A DNA stretch of 64,000 nt. Source: Clostridia bacterium (GTDB lineage Bacteria > Bacillota > Clostridia > UMGS1810). Below are positions 44,834 to 53,894 of this stretch, one piece after another. The stretch spans positions 1 to 64,000 of the forward strand of contig JAFUPN010000003.1 in assembly GCA_017481205.1 (NCBI GenBank), read 5' to 3'. Numbering within the stretch: the first letter of the stretch is position 1; the number at the start of each line of letters is the position of its first letter. A program made the position numbers and the translations under genes. Below the pieces are notes generated by a model. It was not told the DNA's origin. It saw only the letters and a list, made by a program, of their open reading frames with translations, and searched no databases.

Positions 44834-45684
44834 TGAAAACCAATCTTGTTATAATGGCAGCAGGCATGGGCAGCCGTTTTGGCGGTCTCAAGCAGGCGGC
44901 ACAGGTAGGTCCTGACGGACAGATGATTATTGACTATTCTGTTTATGATGCAGTAAAGGCCGGCTTTGACAAGGCAGTTATCATTATCCGTCATGATATA
45001 GAAAGCGATTTCCGCCTTATGTGCGGCAAGCGCATAGAAAAAATGCTTGATGTGGAATATGTTTTCCAGGAAAAGGAATATCTGCCGAAGGGCTTCAGTT
45101 CCGAGGGCAGAAAAAAGCCTTGGGGAACGGGTCATGCGGTGCTTTGCGCCGAGAGCGCGGTTGACGCACCCTTTGCGATTATAAATGCCGATGATTTTTA
45201 CGGCTTCGGTGCATACAAGGCAATTCATGATAAGCTGGTGGCCGACGGCGGCATGTGCATGGCAGGCTACAGATTAAAAAACACACTGTCGGAGCACGGC
45301 ACTGTGTCAAGAGGCATATGCACTGTTGAAAACGGTTTGCTCAAATCTGTTGACGAGATGACATCAATCCCCTTTGATACCGACCTTGACGGTGATACAA
45401 TAGTGTCTATGAATATGTGGGGATTAGATTTGGAATTTTTTCCATTTATAAAAAAGGAATTTGATATGTTCCTGTCGAATAATAAGGAAGGGGATGGCGA
45501 AAAAGAAGTGGAATTCTTTCTGCCCACGGTAATTAACAACAGAATTAATGCCGAAAACAAAACTGTATCCGTAGTGCCCACAGAAGAAAAATGGTATGGC
45601 ATTACATATAGTGATGATATGCAGAAAGTAACCGATGCAATCGCCGAGATGACAAAATGCGGAAAATATCCCCCAAAATTCTAA
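44833..45684 (+). CDS. Sugar-1-phosphate nucleotidyltransferase-like protein
   Basis: 283 residues with the nucleotidyltransferase fold: MAAGMGSRFGGLKQ at the N-terminus for NTP binding, GTGHAVLCAESAV, and INADDFYGFGAYKAI with the metal-binding Asp pair. Ribosome site GGAGGAA. It overlaps the dehydrogenase upstream and precedes a hexosamine-kinase-like gene, so together they could make a UDP- or similarly activated sugar from a salvaged free sugar. The sugar is not known. Confidence 0.85.
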   Translation: MKTNLVIMAAGMGSRFGGLKQAAQVGPDGQMIIDYSVYDAVKAGFDKAVIIIRHDIESDFRLMCGKRIEKMLDVEYVFQEKEYLPKGFSSEGRKKPWGTGHAVLCAESAVDAPFAIINADDFYGFGAYKAIHDKLVADGGMCMAGYRLKNTLSEHGTVSRGICTVENGLLKSVDEMTSIPFDTDLDGDTIVSMNMWGLDLEFFPFIKKEFDMFLSNNKEGDGEKEVEFFLPTVINNRINAENKTVSVVPTEEKWYGITYSDDMQKVTDAIAEMTKCGKYPPKF

Positions 45685-45701
45685 CCCGCGGGAGCGAAAT
45701 C

Positions 45702-46784
45702 ATGAATAATAAGATAAGTCTTAACGACGTATTGAACAAATTCAACATTGAATCGCAAATTGAAAATTACGGAAACGGTCATATCAATGATACATATCTT
45801 ACAGACACCGAGCAGTACATTCTCCAGAGAATAAACACGGCTATTTTCAAAAATCCCAAGGAGCTTATGGAAAACATTGAGAATGTCACATCGTTCCTTA
45901 CAAAAAAGATTATTGAAAACGGCGGCGACCCCAAGAGAGAGACTCTGGCTGTTATCAAGACTGATTACGGCGAGAATTTCTACAAGGTTGATGATGACAA
46001 TGTGTTCAGAGTGTACAGATATATCACCGACACTGTGAGCATAGATGAGGACAAATCCCCCGAAGTGCTTTACAATACAGGTGCGGGCTTCGGCAAGTTC
46101 CAGAGGATGCTCAGCGACTTCCCTGCAGACACTCTGTATGAGACTATCGAAAATTTTCACAACACACCGCTCAGGATTGAGGCTCTCAAAGAGGCTGTAA
46201 AAAATGACATTGCCGGCAGAGCTGCTTCTGTTCAGAAGGAAATTGACTTTGCACTTTCCAGAGCAGATGAGATGAGCGCAGTTGTAGACGGTATTGCCGA
46301 TGGTTCAATCCCTCTGAGGGTTACTCATAATGATACCAAGATAAACAATATTCTTTTTGATAAGAACACCTTAGAGGCGGTATGCGTTATCGACCTTGAT
46401 ACCGTTATGCCCGGAAGTGCTCTTTATGACTTCGGCGATGCTCTCCGCTATGGTGCGTCCACTGCAGCAGAGGATGAGACAGACCTGAGCAAGGTGACCT
46501 TCAGTATCGAGTGCTTTGAAAGCTTTGCAAGAGGTTTCCTGGAGCAGACAGGCGACAGCCTTACCGAAAGAGAAATCGAGCTTCTGGCATTTTCGGCAAA
46601 GCTTATGACCTATGAATGTGGAATACGTTTTCTCACCGACCATCTTAACGGTGACACATATTTTAAGATTCATAGAGAAAACCACAACCTTGACAGAGCA
46701 AGAAATCATATTAAGCTCATTGAGGATATGGAATCAAAGATGGACCGGCTTAACAGCATTGTTAAAGGTCTGATGGATAAATAA
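45702..46784 (+). CDS. NahK-like sugar 1-kinase (aminoglycoside phosphotransferase fold)
   Basis: 360 residues. Start ATG at 45702 after GGGAGCG, 18 bases beyond the preceding stop; the longer frame from 45657 overlaps the previous gene and lacks a ribosome site. The kinase core shows RVTHNDTKINNILFD (catalytic loop HxDxxxxN) and VIDLDTVMPGSALYDFGDAL (metal-binding D-x-D). GNGHINDTYL is the nucleotide-binding start. Length and motif order resemble N-acetylhexosamine 1-kinase of the lacto-N-biose pathway. With the upstream nucleotidyltransferase it would phosphorylate a hexose(amine) at C1 and activate it. Confidence 0.8.
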   Translation: MNNKISLNDVLNKFNIESQIENYGNGHINDTYLTDTEQYILQRINTAIFKNPKELMENIENVTSFLTKKIIENGGDPKRETLAVIKTDYGENFYKVDDDNVFRVYRYITDTVSIDEDKSPEVLYNTGAGFGKFQRMLSDFPADTLYETIENFHNTPLRIEALKEAVKNDIAGRAASVQKEIDFALSRADEMSAVVDGIADGSIPLRVTHNDTKINNILFDKNTLEAVCVIDLDTVMPGSALYDFGDALRYGASTAAEDETDLSKVTFSIECFESFARGFLEQTGDSLTEREIELLAFSAKLMTYECGIRFLTDHLNGDTYFKIHRENHNLDRARNHIKLIEDMESKMDRLNSIVKGLMDK

Positions 46785-46800
46785 AATTCAAAGGAATGTT

Positions 46801-46847
46801 ACAAAAGTCTGAAAAACCGCTTGAAATCCGGTTTTTCAGACTTTTGT
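46801..46847 (+). terminator. Terminator of the dehydrogenase/kinase operon
   Basis: A 19-bp perfect stem with ACAAAAGTCTGAAAAACCG as the left arm; the right arm includes TTTTT. The bases after the stem are not T-rich. Confidence 0.7.
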
Positions 46848-46885
46848 GAATATCTTATATTATAATAAACGAAGGGGATATTGCT

Positions 46886-47974
46886 ATGACAAAAGACAGG
46901 ACACTTTGGGTTAAAAATAAAAAATGGGGAATTTTTGTACACTACCTTGAGGGAATTCAGAATGGTGAAAAAACCCCCAATAATCCCAAGTTTACAAAAA
47001 CCTCATGGAATGAATGTGTAAATGATTTTGATGCAGAGCATTTTGCTAAGCAGGCACATGATATCGGGGCGGGATATGTGTTTTTTACCCTTTGCCAATG
47101 CAGCAGGTTTTTGTGTGCGCCAAACACCACCTATGATGAAATAACCGGGTATAAACCCGGTGAGGCTTGCTCTGAGAGAGACCTCCCGATGGAGCTTGCA
47201 GATGCACTTGCAAAATATGATATTCCGCTGATGCTTTATTTCACAGGTGACGGTCCCCAGTTTGACGAAAGAGCCGGAGCGGCATTTAATACCATCAGCA
47301 AAACCAAGCTTGATGTTGACTATGATTTTGTGTCCAAATGGACACAGGTAATGCAGGAATACAGTATCCGTTACGGCAAAAAGGTCAAGGGTTGGTGGAT
47401 AGACGGCTCCTTTGATTATATCGGCTACAATGATGAACTGATGAAGCTATATAGGGATGCGGCACTGGCGGGAAATGATGAAGCTATAATTTCTTTTAAC
47501 AACGGAGTTGTAAGAATGGATTTTTCTCAGCCGGAGCTTGCTCAGCTTACATCCGGAGCAGATAGATATCTTGATAAGCTTAATCTGGCAGACCAAGCTG
47601 CAAGACAGGGAAATGCTGCGGCTCAGAATGCTTTTAAAATAAGTGATACTCCGCGAAAATACAGATACAGCGAGCATGAGGATTATACTGCGGGAGAAGC
47701 CTCATTCTTCGGCGAAATTCCCGAAAGCCGCTTTGTACATGGCAGCCAATGGCATGCATTAAGCTTTTTGGGCATAAGCACAAATATGCCTCTTTGGAGC
47801 ATTGAGTGCGGCTGGGGCGCCCCCGGCAGCAGATACAGCGGAGATTATATGAGGGATTATATAAGCAAGGTATCCTCAAATGGCGGCGTAGTATCGGTTG
47901 ATGTGTTTACCGACCGTTTCGGCAATATTGATAAAGCTCAGCTTGAGGTGCTGAAACAGGTGAACCGAATATAA
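46886..47974 (+). CDS. GH29-like protein (alpha-L-fucosidase family, divergent)
   Basis: 362 residues, shorter than typical GH29 (about 450). KKWGIFVHYL matches the KFGIFIHWG start of the GH29 barrel and GWWIDGSF carries the nucleophile-type Asp. The segment where fucosidases have a His-His pair (KHHDGF) reads TLCQCSRFLC here, so the substrate pocket is changed. No signal peptide. It follows the sugar-kinase operon but has its own ribosome site (GAAGGGG) after the terminator. Fucosidase activity is uncertain. Confidence 0.65.
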   Translation: MTKDRTLWVKNKKWGIFVHYLEGIQNGEKTPNNPKFTKTSWNECVNDFDAEHFAKQAHDIGAGYVFFTLCQCSRFLCAPNTTYDEITGYKPGEACSERDLPMELADALAKYDIPLMLYFTGDGPQFDERAGAAFNTISKTKLDVDYDFVSKWTQVMQEYSIRYGKKVKGWWIDGSFDYIGYNDELMKLYRDAALAGNDEAIISFNNGVVRMDFSQPELAQLTSGADRYLDKLNLADQAARQGNAAAQNAFKISDTPRKYRYSEHEDYTAGEASFFGEIPESRFVHGSQWHALSFLGISTNMPLWSIECGWGAPGSRYSGDYMRDYISKVSSNGGVVSVDVFTDRFGNIDKAQLEVLKQVNRI

Positions 47975-47992
47975 TAACACAAGAGAATTTGA

Positions 47993-48145
47993 ATTGCCAA
48001 TGATTTTGTCAATACCACTTCGGATATGACGTCAAAATCCTTTGCACTGTCGGCAAACGCCCCGTCTGCTGCAAGCTGTGCAGTGTATATATGGGATGAA
48101 CAACTGAAGCCTCTTGTTGAAGTATTCAGGGCAACAGTTGAATAA
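47993..48145 (+). pseudogene. Degraded 3' fragment of a surface-protein gene
   Basis: An in-frame stretch without a start codon, bounded by TGA and TAA, encodes about 50 residues resembling a C-terminal beta-sandwich edge (CAVYIWDEQLKPLVEVFRAT). Such ends occur in secreted Clostridia proteins. It looks like a relic left next to a REP-like hairpin. Confidence 0.45.
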
Positions 48146-48221
48146 TTTGTAATTTTGCTCGTCATTCTATATTATAGGAATGCAAAGAAAACAAAAAGAC
48201 AGTTGCGCTAAACAGTGACAC

Positions 48222-48277
48222 AAGGGGATGGTTTTAGAAGTCAAAAATGTATATCTCCAAACCATCCCCTTGTGTTC
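48222..48277. repeat. REP-like hairpin with CACAAGGGGATGGTTT arms
   Basis: The 16-bp perfect arms CACAAGGGGATGGTTT and AAACCATCCCCTTGTG flank a 24-base loop. The arm resembles hairpins associated with IS200-like (RAYT) transposases. The convergent genes on either side may also use it as a terminator. Confidence 0.6.
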
Positions 48278-48346
48278 TCTCTGCCTGTCTTGTCATTGGA
48301 GATAACAGGATTTGTATAATTTTTTATCATGCTTGTCTGCTTAAAA

Positions 48347-49684
48347 TCAATTATATTTCCACTTGCCATTTTTCCATCTTATTGTATATATCAGCGACTT
48401 AAATGCTTCATCAAACAAAAATGCCAACCACACTCCCAAAAGCCCCAGTCCCAGTCGTATACCAAGCAGCCATGAAAGCATCACACTGCCGGTCCAGCAG
48501 GAACAAACCGACACCAAAAAGGTTGTTTTAACATCTCCGTTTGCATTAAGTGCTTGATCGCTTACCTGATTTACAGCCCGGAATATCTGCACTGCAATAT
48601 CAAACAGCATTATTTTGCCTGCAAAAGCTATAATCTGTGCATCATCCGTAAATAGCCCCAACAGATGTCTGCGACACAAAAATACAATCGATGATACAAC
48701 AATATTTGCACCAACCGCCATAAAAAGATTTTGCCTGTGAAGGATATTCATACTTTCAAAATCCTCCATTCCGCGATATCTTCCTGCAAAAACTGCTTCT
48801 GCCTGGGATATGGCAAAGCTTATGACAGATGAAAAAACTATTATCGAAGATATGTAAATCTTTGTGTTAAAAACAGTCATTCCCAATGAGGCGATAAGAG
48901 CCGTGGTCACAGTCTGTGCCAAATTGTAATTGAAACCATTCATGCCGCCCGGCACACCCATTTTTAAAATGCTTTTTAAAAGATGTCCTCTGAAACAAAA
49001 AGTAAACGGACATTTTTTCTTTATATACACCACTGCAGAAAATATCAACCCGCACACACAGGCAATACCGTTGCCTGCCGCAACTCCGTATATGGGAGAT
49101 ACGGGCAAATGAAAATTTCCGTAAAGGACGTAATAACACACAAACACGTTAATCAGATTGTACAACACTCCCGATGCGAGAGTGTAATGTGCATAACCAT
49201 TGCATATAAGGAAATAGTTAAAACAGCGCATCAGCACAGTGGTGGGCAAAAATATGGCCATTATCCTTAGGTAAGTTGCGGCTTCGACAAGTATTTCATT
49301 ATCAGCATTCATAAGCCTCATTACCCATTTTGCCGATAAAATCAGCCCAAACCCGGATATGACCGCAGCAATAAGCAACATTACCATTGCTGTTCCTGCA
49401 AGCTCACCTACTCTTTTACGTTCGCCTCTGCCCATTTCCATACTCATATGTATAACTGCGCCTACTGTTGTCATTTCAAGAAAAATCAGCACAAGATTTA
49501 TCACCTGAGTTGACAAATTTGCTACCGTTACAGCAGCATCTGTATATCCGGACAGCATCACCGATGTGACCATTGCAAGCACGTTTATAAAAAGTGTTTC
49601 AAAAAATTTTGAAATAACAATAGAAAAAAACTTCAGCTGCCGCCCGTCTTCTTCTATTGTCAGTACATTTTTATTTATCAGCAT
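48347..49684 (-). CDS. MATE-family multidrug/solute efflux transporter
   Basis: 445 residues with about twelve hydrophobic helices in two halves (MATSVMLSGYTDAAV-like first half; GVPGGMNGFNYNLAQTVTTA in the second). It exports cations or drugs using Na+ or H+ gradients. The start overlaps the end of the AraC gene by 14 bases, so the two are translationally coupled and the regulator probably controls it. AAGGAG lies 12 bases before the ATG. Confidence 0.9.
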   Translation of the reverse strand: MLINKNVLTIEEDGRQLKFFSIVISKFFETLFINVLAMVTSVMLSGYTDAAVTVANLSTQVINLVLIFLEMTTVGAVIHMSMEMGRGERKRVGELAGTAMVMLLIAAVISGFGLILSAKWVMRLMNADNEILVEAATYLRIMAIFLPTTVLMRCFNYFLICNGYAHYTLASGVLYNLINVFVCYYVLYGNFHLPVSPIYGVAAGNGIACVCGLIFSAVVYIKKKCPFTFCFRGHLLKSILKMGVPGGMNGFNYNLAQTVTTALIASLGMTVFNTKIYISSIIVFSSVISFAISQAEAVFAGRYRGMEDFESMNILHRQNLFMAVGANIVVSSIVFLCRRHLLGLFTDDAQIIAFAGKIMLFDIAVQIFRAVNQVSDQALNANGDVKTTFLVSVCSCWTGSVMLSWLLGIRLGLGLLGVWLAFLFDEAFKSLIYTIRWKNGKWKYN

Positions 49685-50579
49685 ATATTTCCAGACTCCT
49701 TATTTTCTTTCTGTAATCCGATGGGGTTATTCCCTCGCTTTTTTTAAAAAGGCGGCTGAAATACTGCAGACTTTCAAAGCCCGTCTGCTCTGCAATCAAG
49801 CAAATCGGCATATCTGTATTGGAGAGTCGGTTTTTTGCATGGTTTATTCTAACAAGGTTGCGATATTTTATTATACTGCAGTTCATATACTTATCGAACA
49901 TTCTGTTGGCATAATCAAAACTAACAAAAAACCTGTTTTCAATATCACTGCCGGTTATTGGCATAGCAAAGTTTTTTTCAATGTAATCTGCGATTTTCCT
50001 GACGGTATAATATGCCTTCCTGTGTTTTTCCAGTCCCTGCTCCTCCATCTTAAAAAACAGGGAGTATACAGAAAAAGTAATTTCCATTCGGCGAAGAGGA
50101 TTTCTGCTTTCAAAAGTAAGCTTGTTTTTTTCAAAAATCCCCACATAATAATCCCATTCACTTTTATTATTTACCGTATATTTCTGTCTTATGAGTCCAT
50201 AGCAGTTTTCGTAGCTTTCGTTTCCATGAAAATCAGCAAGATTGCATTTTTTAGATTTTTCCTTGATTTTATCTTTGTATTGTTCCTCTGTAAGTTCAAG
50301 AGTCTCTATGCTTTCTGCTTCAAAATGAAGGTAGTAATATTCACATCGTGTTGCTTTGGTCGGTGCCTGAAAATCACCCTTGTCAAAAATAAAAATATCC
50401 CCCGGCTCAAGTCTGATATCTTCTCCGTTTAATTTCAGCAAAAGTTCACCCTTTGTTACCATATACAAAATGTATTCCGTGGTATATCTCGTGATATGTT
50501 CACTTGGCGGAACAAGATTTTCTTTGTCCAAAAGCGTTACTTTCAAAAGTTTATTAAAATTAATTCTGAAGCATTTCAT
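49671..50579 (-). CDS. AraC-family regulator coupled to the MATE transporter
   Basis: 302 residues from the ATG at 50579 (GGAGAG at 7 bases). The sensor half is a cupin (LEPGDIFIFDKGDFQAPTKA). The C-terminal helix-turn-helix region shows RNLVRINHAKNRLSNTDMPI and IAEQTGFESLQYFSRLFKKS, ending PSDYRKK. It lies upstream of and overlaps the MATE gene. A fragment of hairpin family A end sequence (CCGAAAGAGAATAAT) lies just upstream at 50597. Confidence 0.9.
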   Translation of the reverse strand: MKCFRINFNKLLKVTLLDKENLVPPSEHITRYTTEYILYMVTKGELLLKLNGEDIRLEPGDIFIFDKGDFQAPTKATRCEYYYLHFEAESIETLELTEEQYKDKIKEKSKKCNLADFHGNESYENCYGLIRQKYTVNNKSEWDYYVGIFEKNKLTFESRNPLRRMEITFSVYSLFFKMEEQGLEKHRKAYYTVRKIADYIEKNFAMPITGSDIENRFFVSFDYANRMFDKYMNCSIIKYRNLVRINHAKNRLSNTDMPICLIAEQTGFESLQYFSRLFKKSEGITPSDYRKKIRSLEIYADK

Positions 50580-50830
50580 AACTCTGCTCTCCATATCCGA
50601 AAGAGAATAATTGAAAAATTATAATTATAAAATATCATACAACTATTTATTTTACAATAGACAAATCGGATATTTTTTGAACAAAAACGACATTTTAAAA
50701 AGCAAATATCACTTTACTCTGATTATTTGAATAAATAATGTTTTCTGACGTATGCAAAAAACATTTAGTGACATATAAACGAATTTTTCGCGTGAATTTT
50801 GTGTAAAATGTGCTTTTTCACAAAATCTAC

Positions 50831-50859
50831 TTGACAAATCAAATTTGCGGATATATAAT
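50831..50859 (+). promoter_or_regulatory. Promoter of the T-box leader
   Basis: TTGACA (50831-50836), 17 bases, TATAAT (50854-50859), just before the T-box leader. Confidence 0.9.
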
Positions 50860-50867
50860 CAAAGCAA

Positions 50868-51172
50868 ATAAAGGCAATGACCCGAAACAAGTAAGTATGC
50901 ACACTTTCCCCGAGAGAGCTGCCGGTTGCTGCGAGGCAGTGGAAAATGCATTCTGAATACATTCGGCGAGCTGCGCACCGAAAGGCTTTTTATCTGAGTA
51001 GGCTGCGACGGGTGGCAATCGTTATTCTGCCGGAGTATAAGCCCCTTACCATAGGTCGTACTCGTGGAGGGCAACACTGTGAAGTGTTGTCAAATTGAGG
51101 TGGTACCACGGGAATAAATTTTGATTTTATCTCGTCCTCATAATTATCTGATTATGCGGGCGAGTTTTTTTG
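50868..51172 (+). ncRNA. T-box riboswitch leader with probable Tyr (UAC) specifier
   Basis: Stem I has the AGAGAG motif (near 50912) and the apical GCCGGTTGCTGCGAGGC. The specifier-loop region reads CTGAA-TAC-ATTCGG with TAC at 50958-50960 followed by A, as T-boxes require. The T-box sequence AGGTGGTACCACGG is at about 51098-51111. The terminator is CTCG...CATAAT/ATTATG...CGAG with a T-run at 51130-51172. Uncharged tRNA-Tyr should favour antitermination and expression of the symporter. The codon reading is by eye and the exact fold was not computed. Confidence 0.85.
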
Positions 51173-51202
51173 TCCGTAAATTTAAAAACGGAGGTAAAAA
51201 TT

Positions 51203-52747
51203 ATGGTAATCAAAATCTCATTACTTGTAGTGTTCTTCGCAGTTATGGTGGCTGTAGGACTCTACTGCCGCAAGCACTCAACAGATGTAAACGGCTTTGT
51301 TCTCGGCGGAAGAAGTGTCGGTCCCTGGCTCACTGCTTTTGCTTACGGTACATCATACTTCTCGGCAGTTATTTTTGTAGGCTATGCAGGTCAGTTCGGC
51401 TGGAAGTTCGGTATAGCTTCTACATGGATTGGAATTGGTAATGCAGTGCTCGGTTCTCTTCTTGCATGGGTGGTTCTCGGCAGAAGAACCCGACTTATGT
51501 CTCAGCACTTAAAGAGTGCTACCATGCCTGAGTTTTTTGAAAAAAGATATGACAGCACACCGCTTAAGATTGCTGCATCAATCATCGTATTTATATTCCT
51601 TATCCCCTACACAGCATCTCTGTACAACGGTCTTTCAAGACTTTTTGAGATGGCATTCCCGGTTGTAAGCTATAGCACAGTTGTTATAGTTATGGCAGTG
51701 CTTACCGGTATATATGTTATTGCCGGAGGCTATATGGCAACTGCTATCAACGACTTTATTCAGGGTATCATTATGATTGTAGGTATTATAGCTGTTATCG
51801 GTGCGGTTCTTGCTAAAAACGGCGGATTTATCGAATCGCTTAACGGACTTGCGGCAATTGAGGTTGAAGGAAATGCACCCGGTGCGTTTAACTCCTTCTT
51901 CGGTCCCGACCCCATGAATCTTATGTTTGTTGTAATCCTGACTTCACTGGGAACATGGGGATTGCCTCAGATGGTTCAGAAATTCTATGCAATAAAGAGC
52001 GAAAAGGATATCAATAAGGGTACTATAATATCTACATTTTTTGCAGTTATCGTAGCCGGCGGATGCTACTTCCTGGGTGGCTTCGGTAGACTCTTCACAA
52101 GCGAGCTTACCTTTGCAGCAGACGGTTCAATCGTAGGTGGATTTGACGCTATTGTACCTACCATGCTTTCCGGTCTCAGTGATTTCCTTATTGCAGTGGT
52201 TATCGTACTGGTTCTTTCTGCATCAATGTCAACTCTGTCTTCGTTTGTGCTTGCATCAAGTTCAACCCTTACACTTGACCTTATCAAAAATCATGTGATT
52301 AAAAACATGACAGAGAAGAAACAGGTATTTATCATGAGAGTCCTCATTGTTGTGTTTATCGTAATCTCTGCTATAATTGCTATAAACAAGGATAAGCTCA
52401 GTGCAATTGCACAGATGATGGGTATCTCCTGGGGTGCTCTTGCGGGTGCGTTCCTGGCTCCGTTCCTCTACGGTCTTTACTGGAAGAGGGCTACAAAGGC
52501 TTCTGTATGGGCAAGCTTTATCTTCGGTGCTGGTATCATGATTCTCAACATGGTAGCAAAGAGTGCTTTCCCTGCAATTCTTCAGTCACCTGTTAATTGC
52601 GGTGCTGTTGCGATGCTTGGTGGTCTTATAATCGTTCCCGTAGTAAGCTGGATTACTCCCAAGCCGGAAAAAGCAATGGTAGAAGATGCATTCTCCTGTT
52701 ATGAGCAGGATGTGGTTGTTAAGTCCAAAAAATCACTTAACGGCTGA
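51203..52747 (+). CDS. Sodium:solute symporter (SSS family), T-box controlled
   Basis: 514 residues with about 13 transmembrane helices and SSS-family motifs (FVLGGRSVGPWLTAFAYGTS; GTWGLPQMVQKFYAIKSEKD). The start at 51203 follows GGAGGT; the longer frame from 51170 begins inside the terminator. The Tyr-type T-box upstream suggests it imports tyrosine, another aromatic amino acid or a peptide. Sequence alone would not distinguish it from a proline or sugar symporter. Confidence 0.9.
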   Translation: MVIKISLLVVFFAVMVAVGLYCRKHSTDVNGFVLGGRSVGPWLTAFAYGTSYFSAVIFVGYAGQFGWKFGIASTWIGIGNAVLGSLLAWVVLGRRTRLMSQHLKSATMPEFFEKRYDSTPLKIAASIIVFIFLIPYTASLYNGLSRLFEMAFPVVSYSTVVIVMAVLTGIYVIAGGYMATAINDFIQGIIMIVGIIAVIGAVLAKNGGFIESLNGLAAIEVEGNAPGAFNSFFGPDPMNLMFVVILTSLGTWGLPQMVQKFYAIKSEKDINKGTIISTFFAVIVAGGCYFLGGFGRLFTSELTFAADGSIVGGFDAIVPTMLSGLSDFLIAVVIVLVLSASMSTLSSFVLASSSTLTLDLIKNHVIKNMTEKKQVFIMRVLIVVFIVISAIIAINKDKLSAIAQMMGISWGALAGAFLAPFLYGLYWKRATKASVWASFIFGAGIMILNMVAKSAFPAILQSPVNCGAVAMLGGLIIVPVVSWITPKPEKAMVEDAFSCYEQDVVVKSKKSLNG

Positions 52748-52763
52748 TAATTAATCTGATAAC

Positions 52764-52812
52764 AAAAAGAGGCGTATACCGGTTGAATACAAAAACAGTA
52801 TATGCCTTTTTT
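52764..52812 (+). terminator. Terminator of the symporter gene
   Basis: AAAAAGAGGCGTATAC pairs with GTATATGCCTTTTTT. Confidence 0.8.
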
Positions 52813-52820
52813 GATTTTAT

Positions 52821-52970
52821 GCAATGCCATTTGGGGACGGCAGACTGTAGAATTATTACCATTTTGTTCGCCCGGATGTGGGGACATACATGCCGTGTCA
52901 CTTAAAGCCATGTGCCACGGGGCTTTAAGCGTTTCATGTACGTCCCCCACCGGTTCTTTTGCGTGATAAT
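52821..52970. repeat. Hairpin element family C copy 3
   Basis: The same order as 29186-29310: GCAATGCCATT-GGGGACGG, TTCGCCCGGATGTGGGGAC, ATGCCGTGTCAC, GTGCCACGGGGCTT, CATGTACGTCCCCCACC. Confidence 0.85.
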
Positions 52971-53017
52971 TAAATTATTCTGTTTCGGCTACCAGTCACG
53001 GTTCTTTATGTTGTTTG

Positions 53018-53878
53018 TCAATCCTCGTATACAAACCTGTCAATATGATTACTTATCTGTTTATATGAGGATGGAGAGCAGAATTTGTATTTTTTGAAAA
53101 TTCTGTTGAAATATGACAGGGATGAAAAACCCACATTGTATGACACTTCGGAGATGCTCATGCCGGATTTGAGCATTTTTTCTGCCTTGGAAACTCTTAC
53201 AAAGTTAAGATAATCTGTTACCGTGGCACCTGTGGCTTTTTTAAACATGCGGCAGAAATAGTATTCGTTCAGGTTCATCACCCTGCTTAATTCCTTTAAG
53301 GTTATATGCTCGCTGTAGTTTTCATCAATATATTCTACAACGGGCATTATTTTTTCTATAGCCTTGTGAGCAAGAAGCTTGCTTTCCTCTGGGAGAAAAT
53401 CCCTTCTATGAAGCAGGGCGGTAATCATATGCATATTGGCTGTTATGTAGTAGCTGTAGCCGTTTTTGCGTTCTTTGTCTTCTCTTACCATTTCGTCTAT
53501 ATACTTTTTCAACTCTGCAGTGTCCGGGTCATCTTTGTCGAATACATAGCATGGGATATCCGAATTACGCAGGAATTTTGACAGATAATGCATGGCTCCG
53601 GTAACCCCCGACGGATCACGGAACTGCAACAGTGTGTCATAGGTGCCGTCCTCCATAACCTCGGTAAAGTGGGGCACCTTGCTGTTGATAAAAGCCACAT
53701 CACCCTCACGGATATAGTACTCCGCATCGTCTGTACAGCACTTCATGCATCCCCGACGCATATACAAAAACTCCAGCTCTGTGTGAAAGTGAATTGCACA
53801 GTGCTGCCCTTTTTTTGTTTTTCCACTTCCTGTATTCAGTTTTACAGGTCCATGGGATATAACCTGTTCATTTATCAT
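53018..53878 (-). CDS. AraC-family regulator of the rhamnosidase operon
   Basis: 286 residues from the ATG at 53878, which has AAAGGTGG 7 bases upstream. Cupin sensor half (CAIHFHTELEFLYMRRG; GDVAFINSKVPHFTEV). Helix-turn-helix pair (ELSRVMNLNEYYFCRMFKKA; VSYNVGFSSLSYFNRIFKKY) ending PSSYKQI. Divergent from the GH106-like/GH78 operon and probably its activator. Confidence 0.9.
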   Translation of the reverse strand: MINEQVISHGPVKLNTGSGKTKKGQHCAIHFHTELEFLYMRRGCMKCCTDDAEYYIREGDVAFINSKVPHFTEVMEDGTYDTLLQFRDPSGVTGAMHYLSKFLRNSDIPCYVFDKDDPDTAELKKYIDEMVREDKERKNGYSYYITANMHMITALLHRRDFLPEESKLLAHKAIEKIMPVVEYIDENYSEHITLKELSRVMNLNEYYFCRMFKKATGATVTDYLNFVRVSKAEKMLKSGMSISEVSYNVGFSSLSYFNRIFKKYKFCSPSSYKQISNHIDRFVYED

Positions 53879-53894
53879 AAAAAAACCACCTTTG

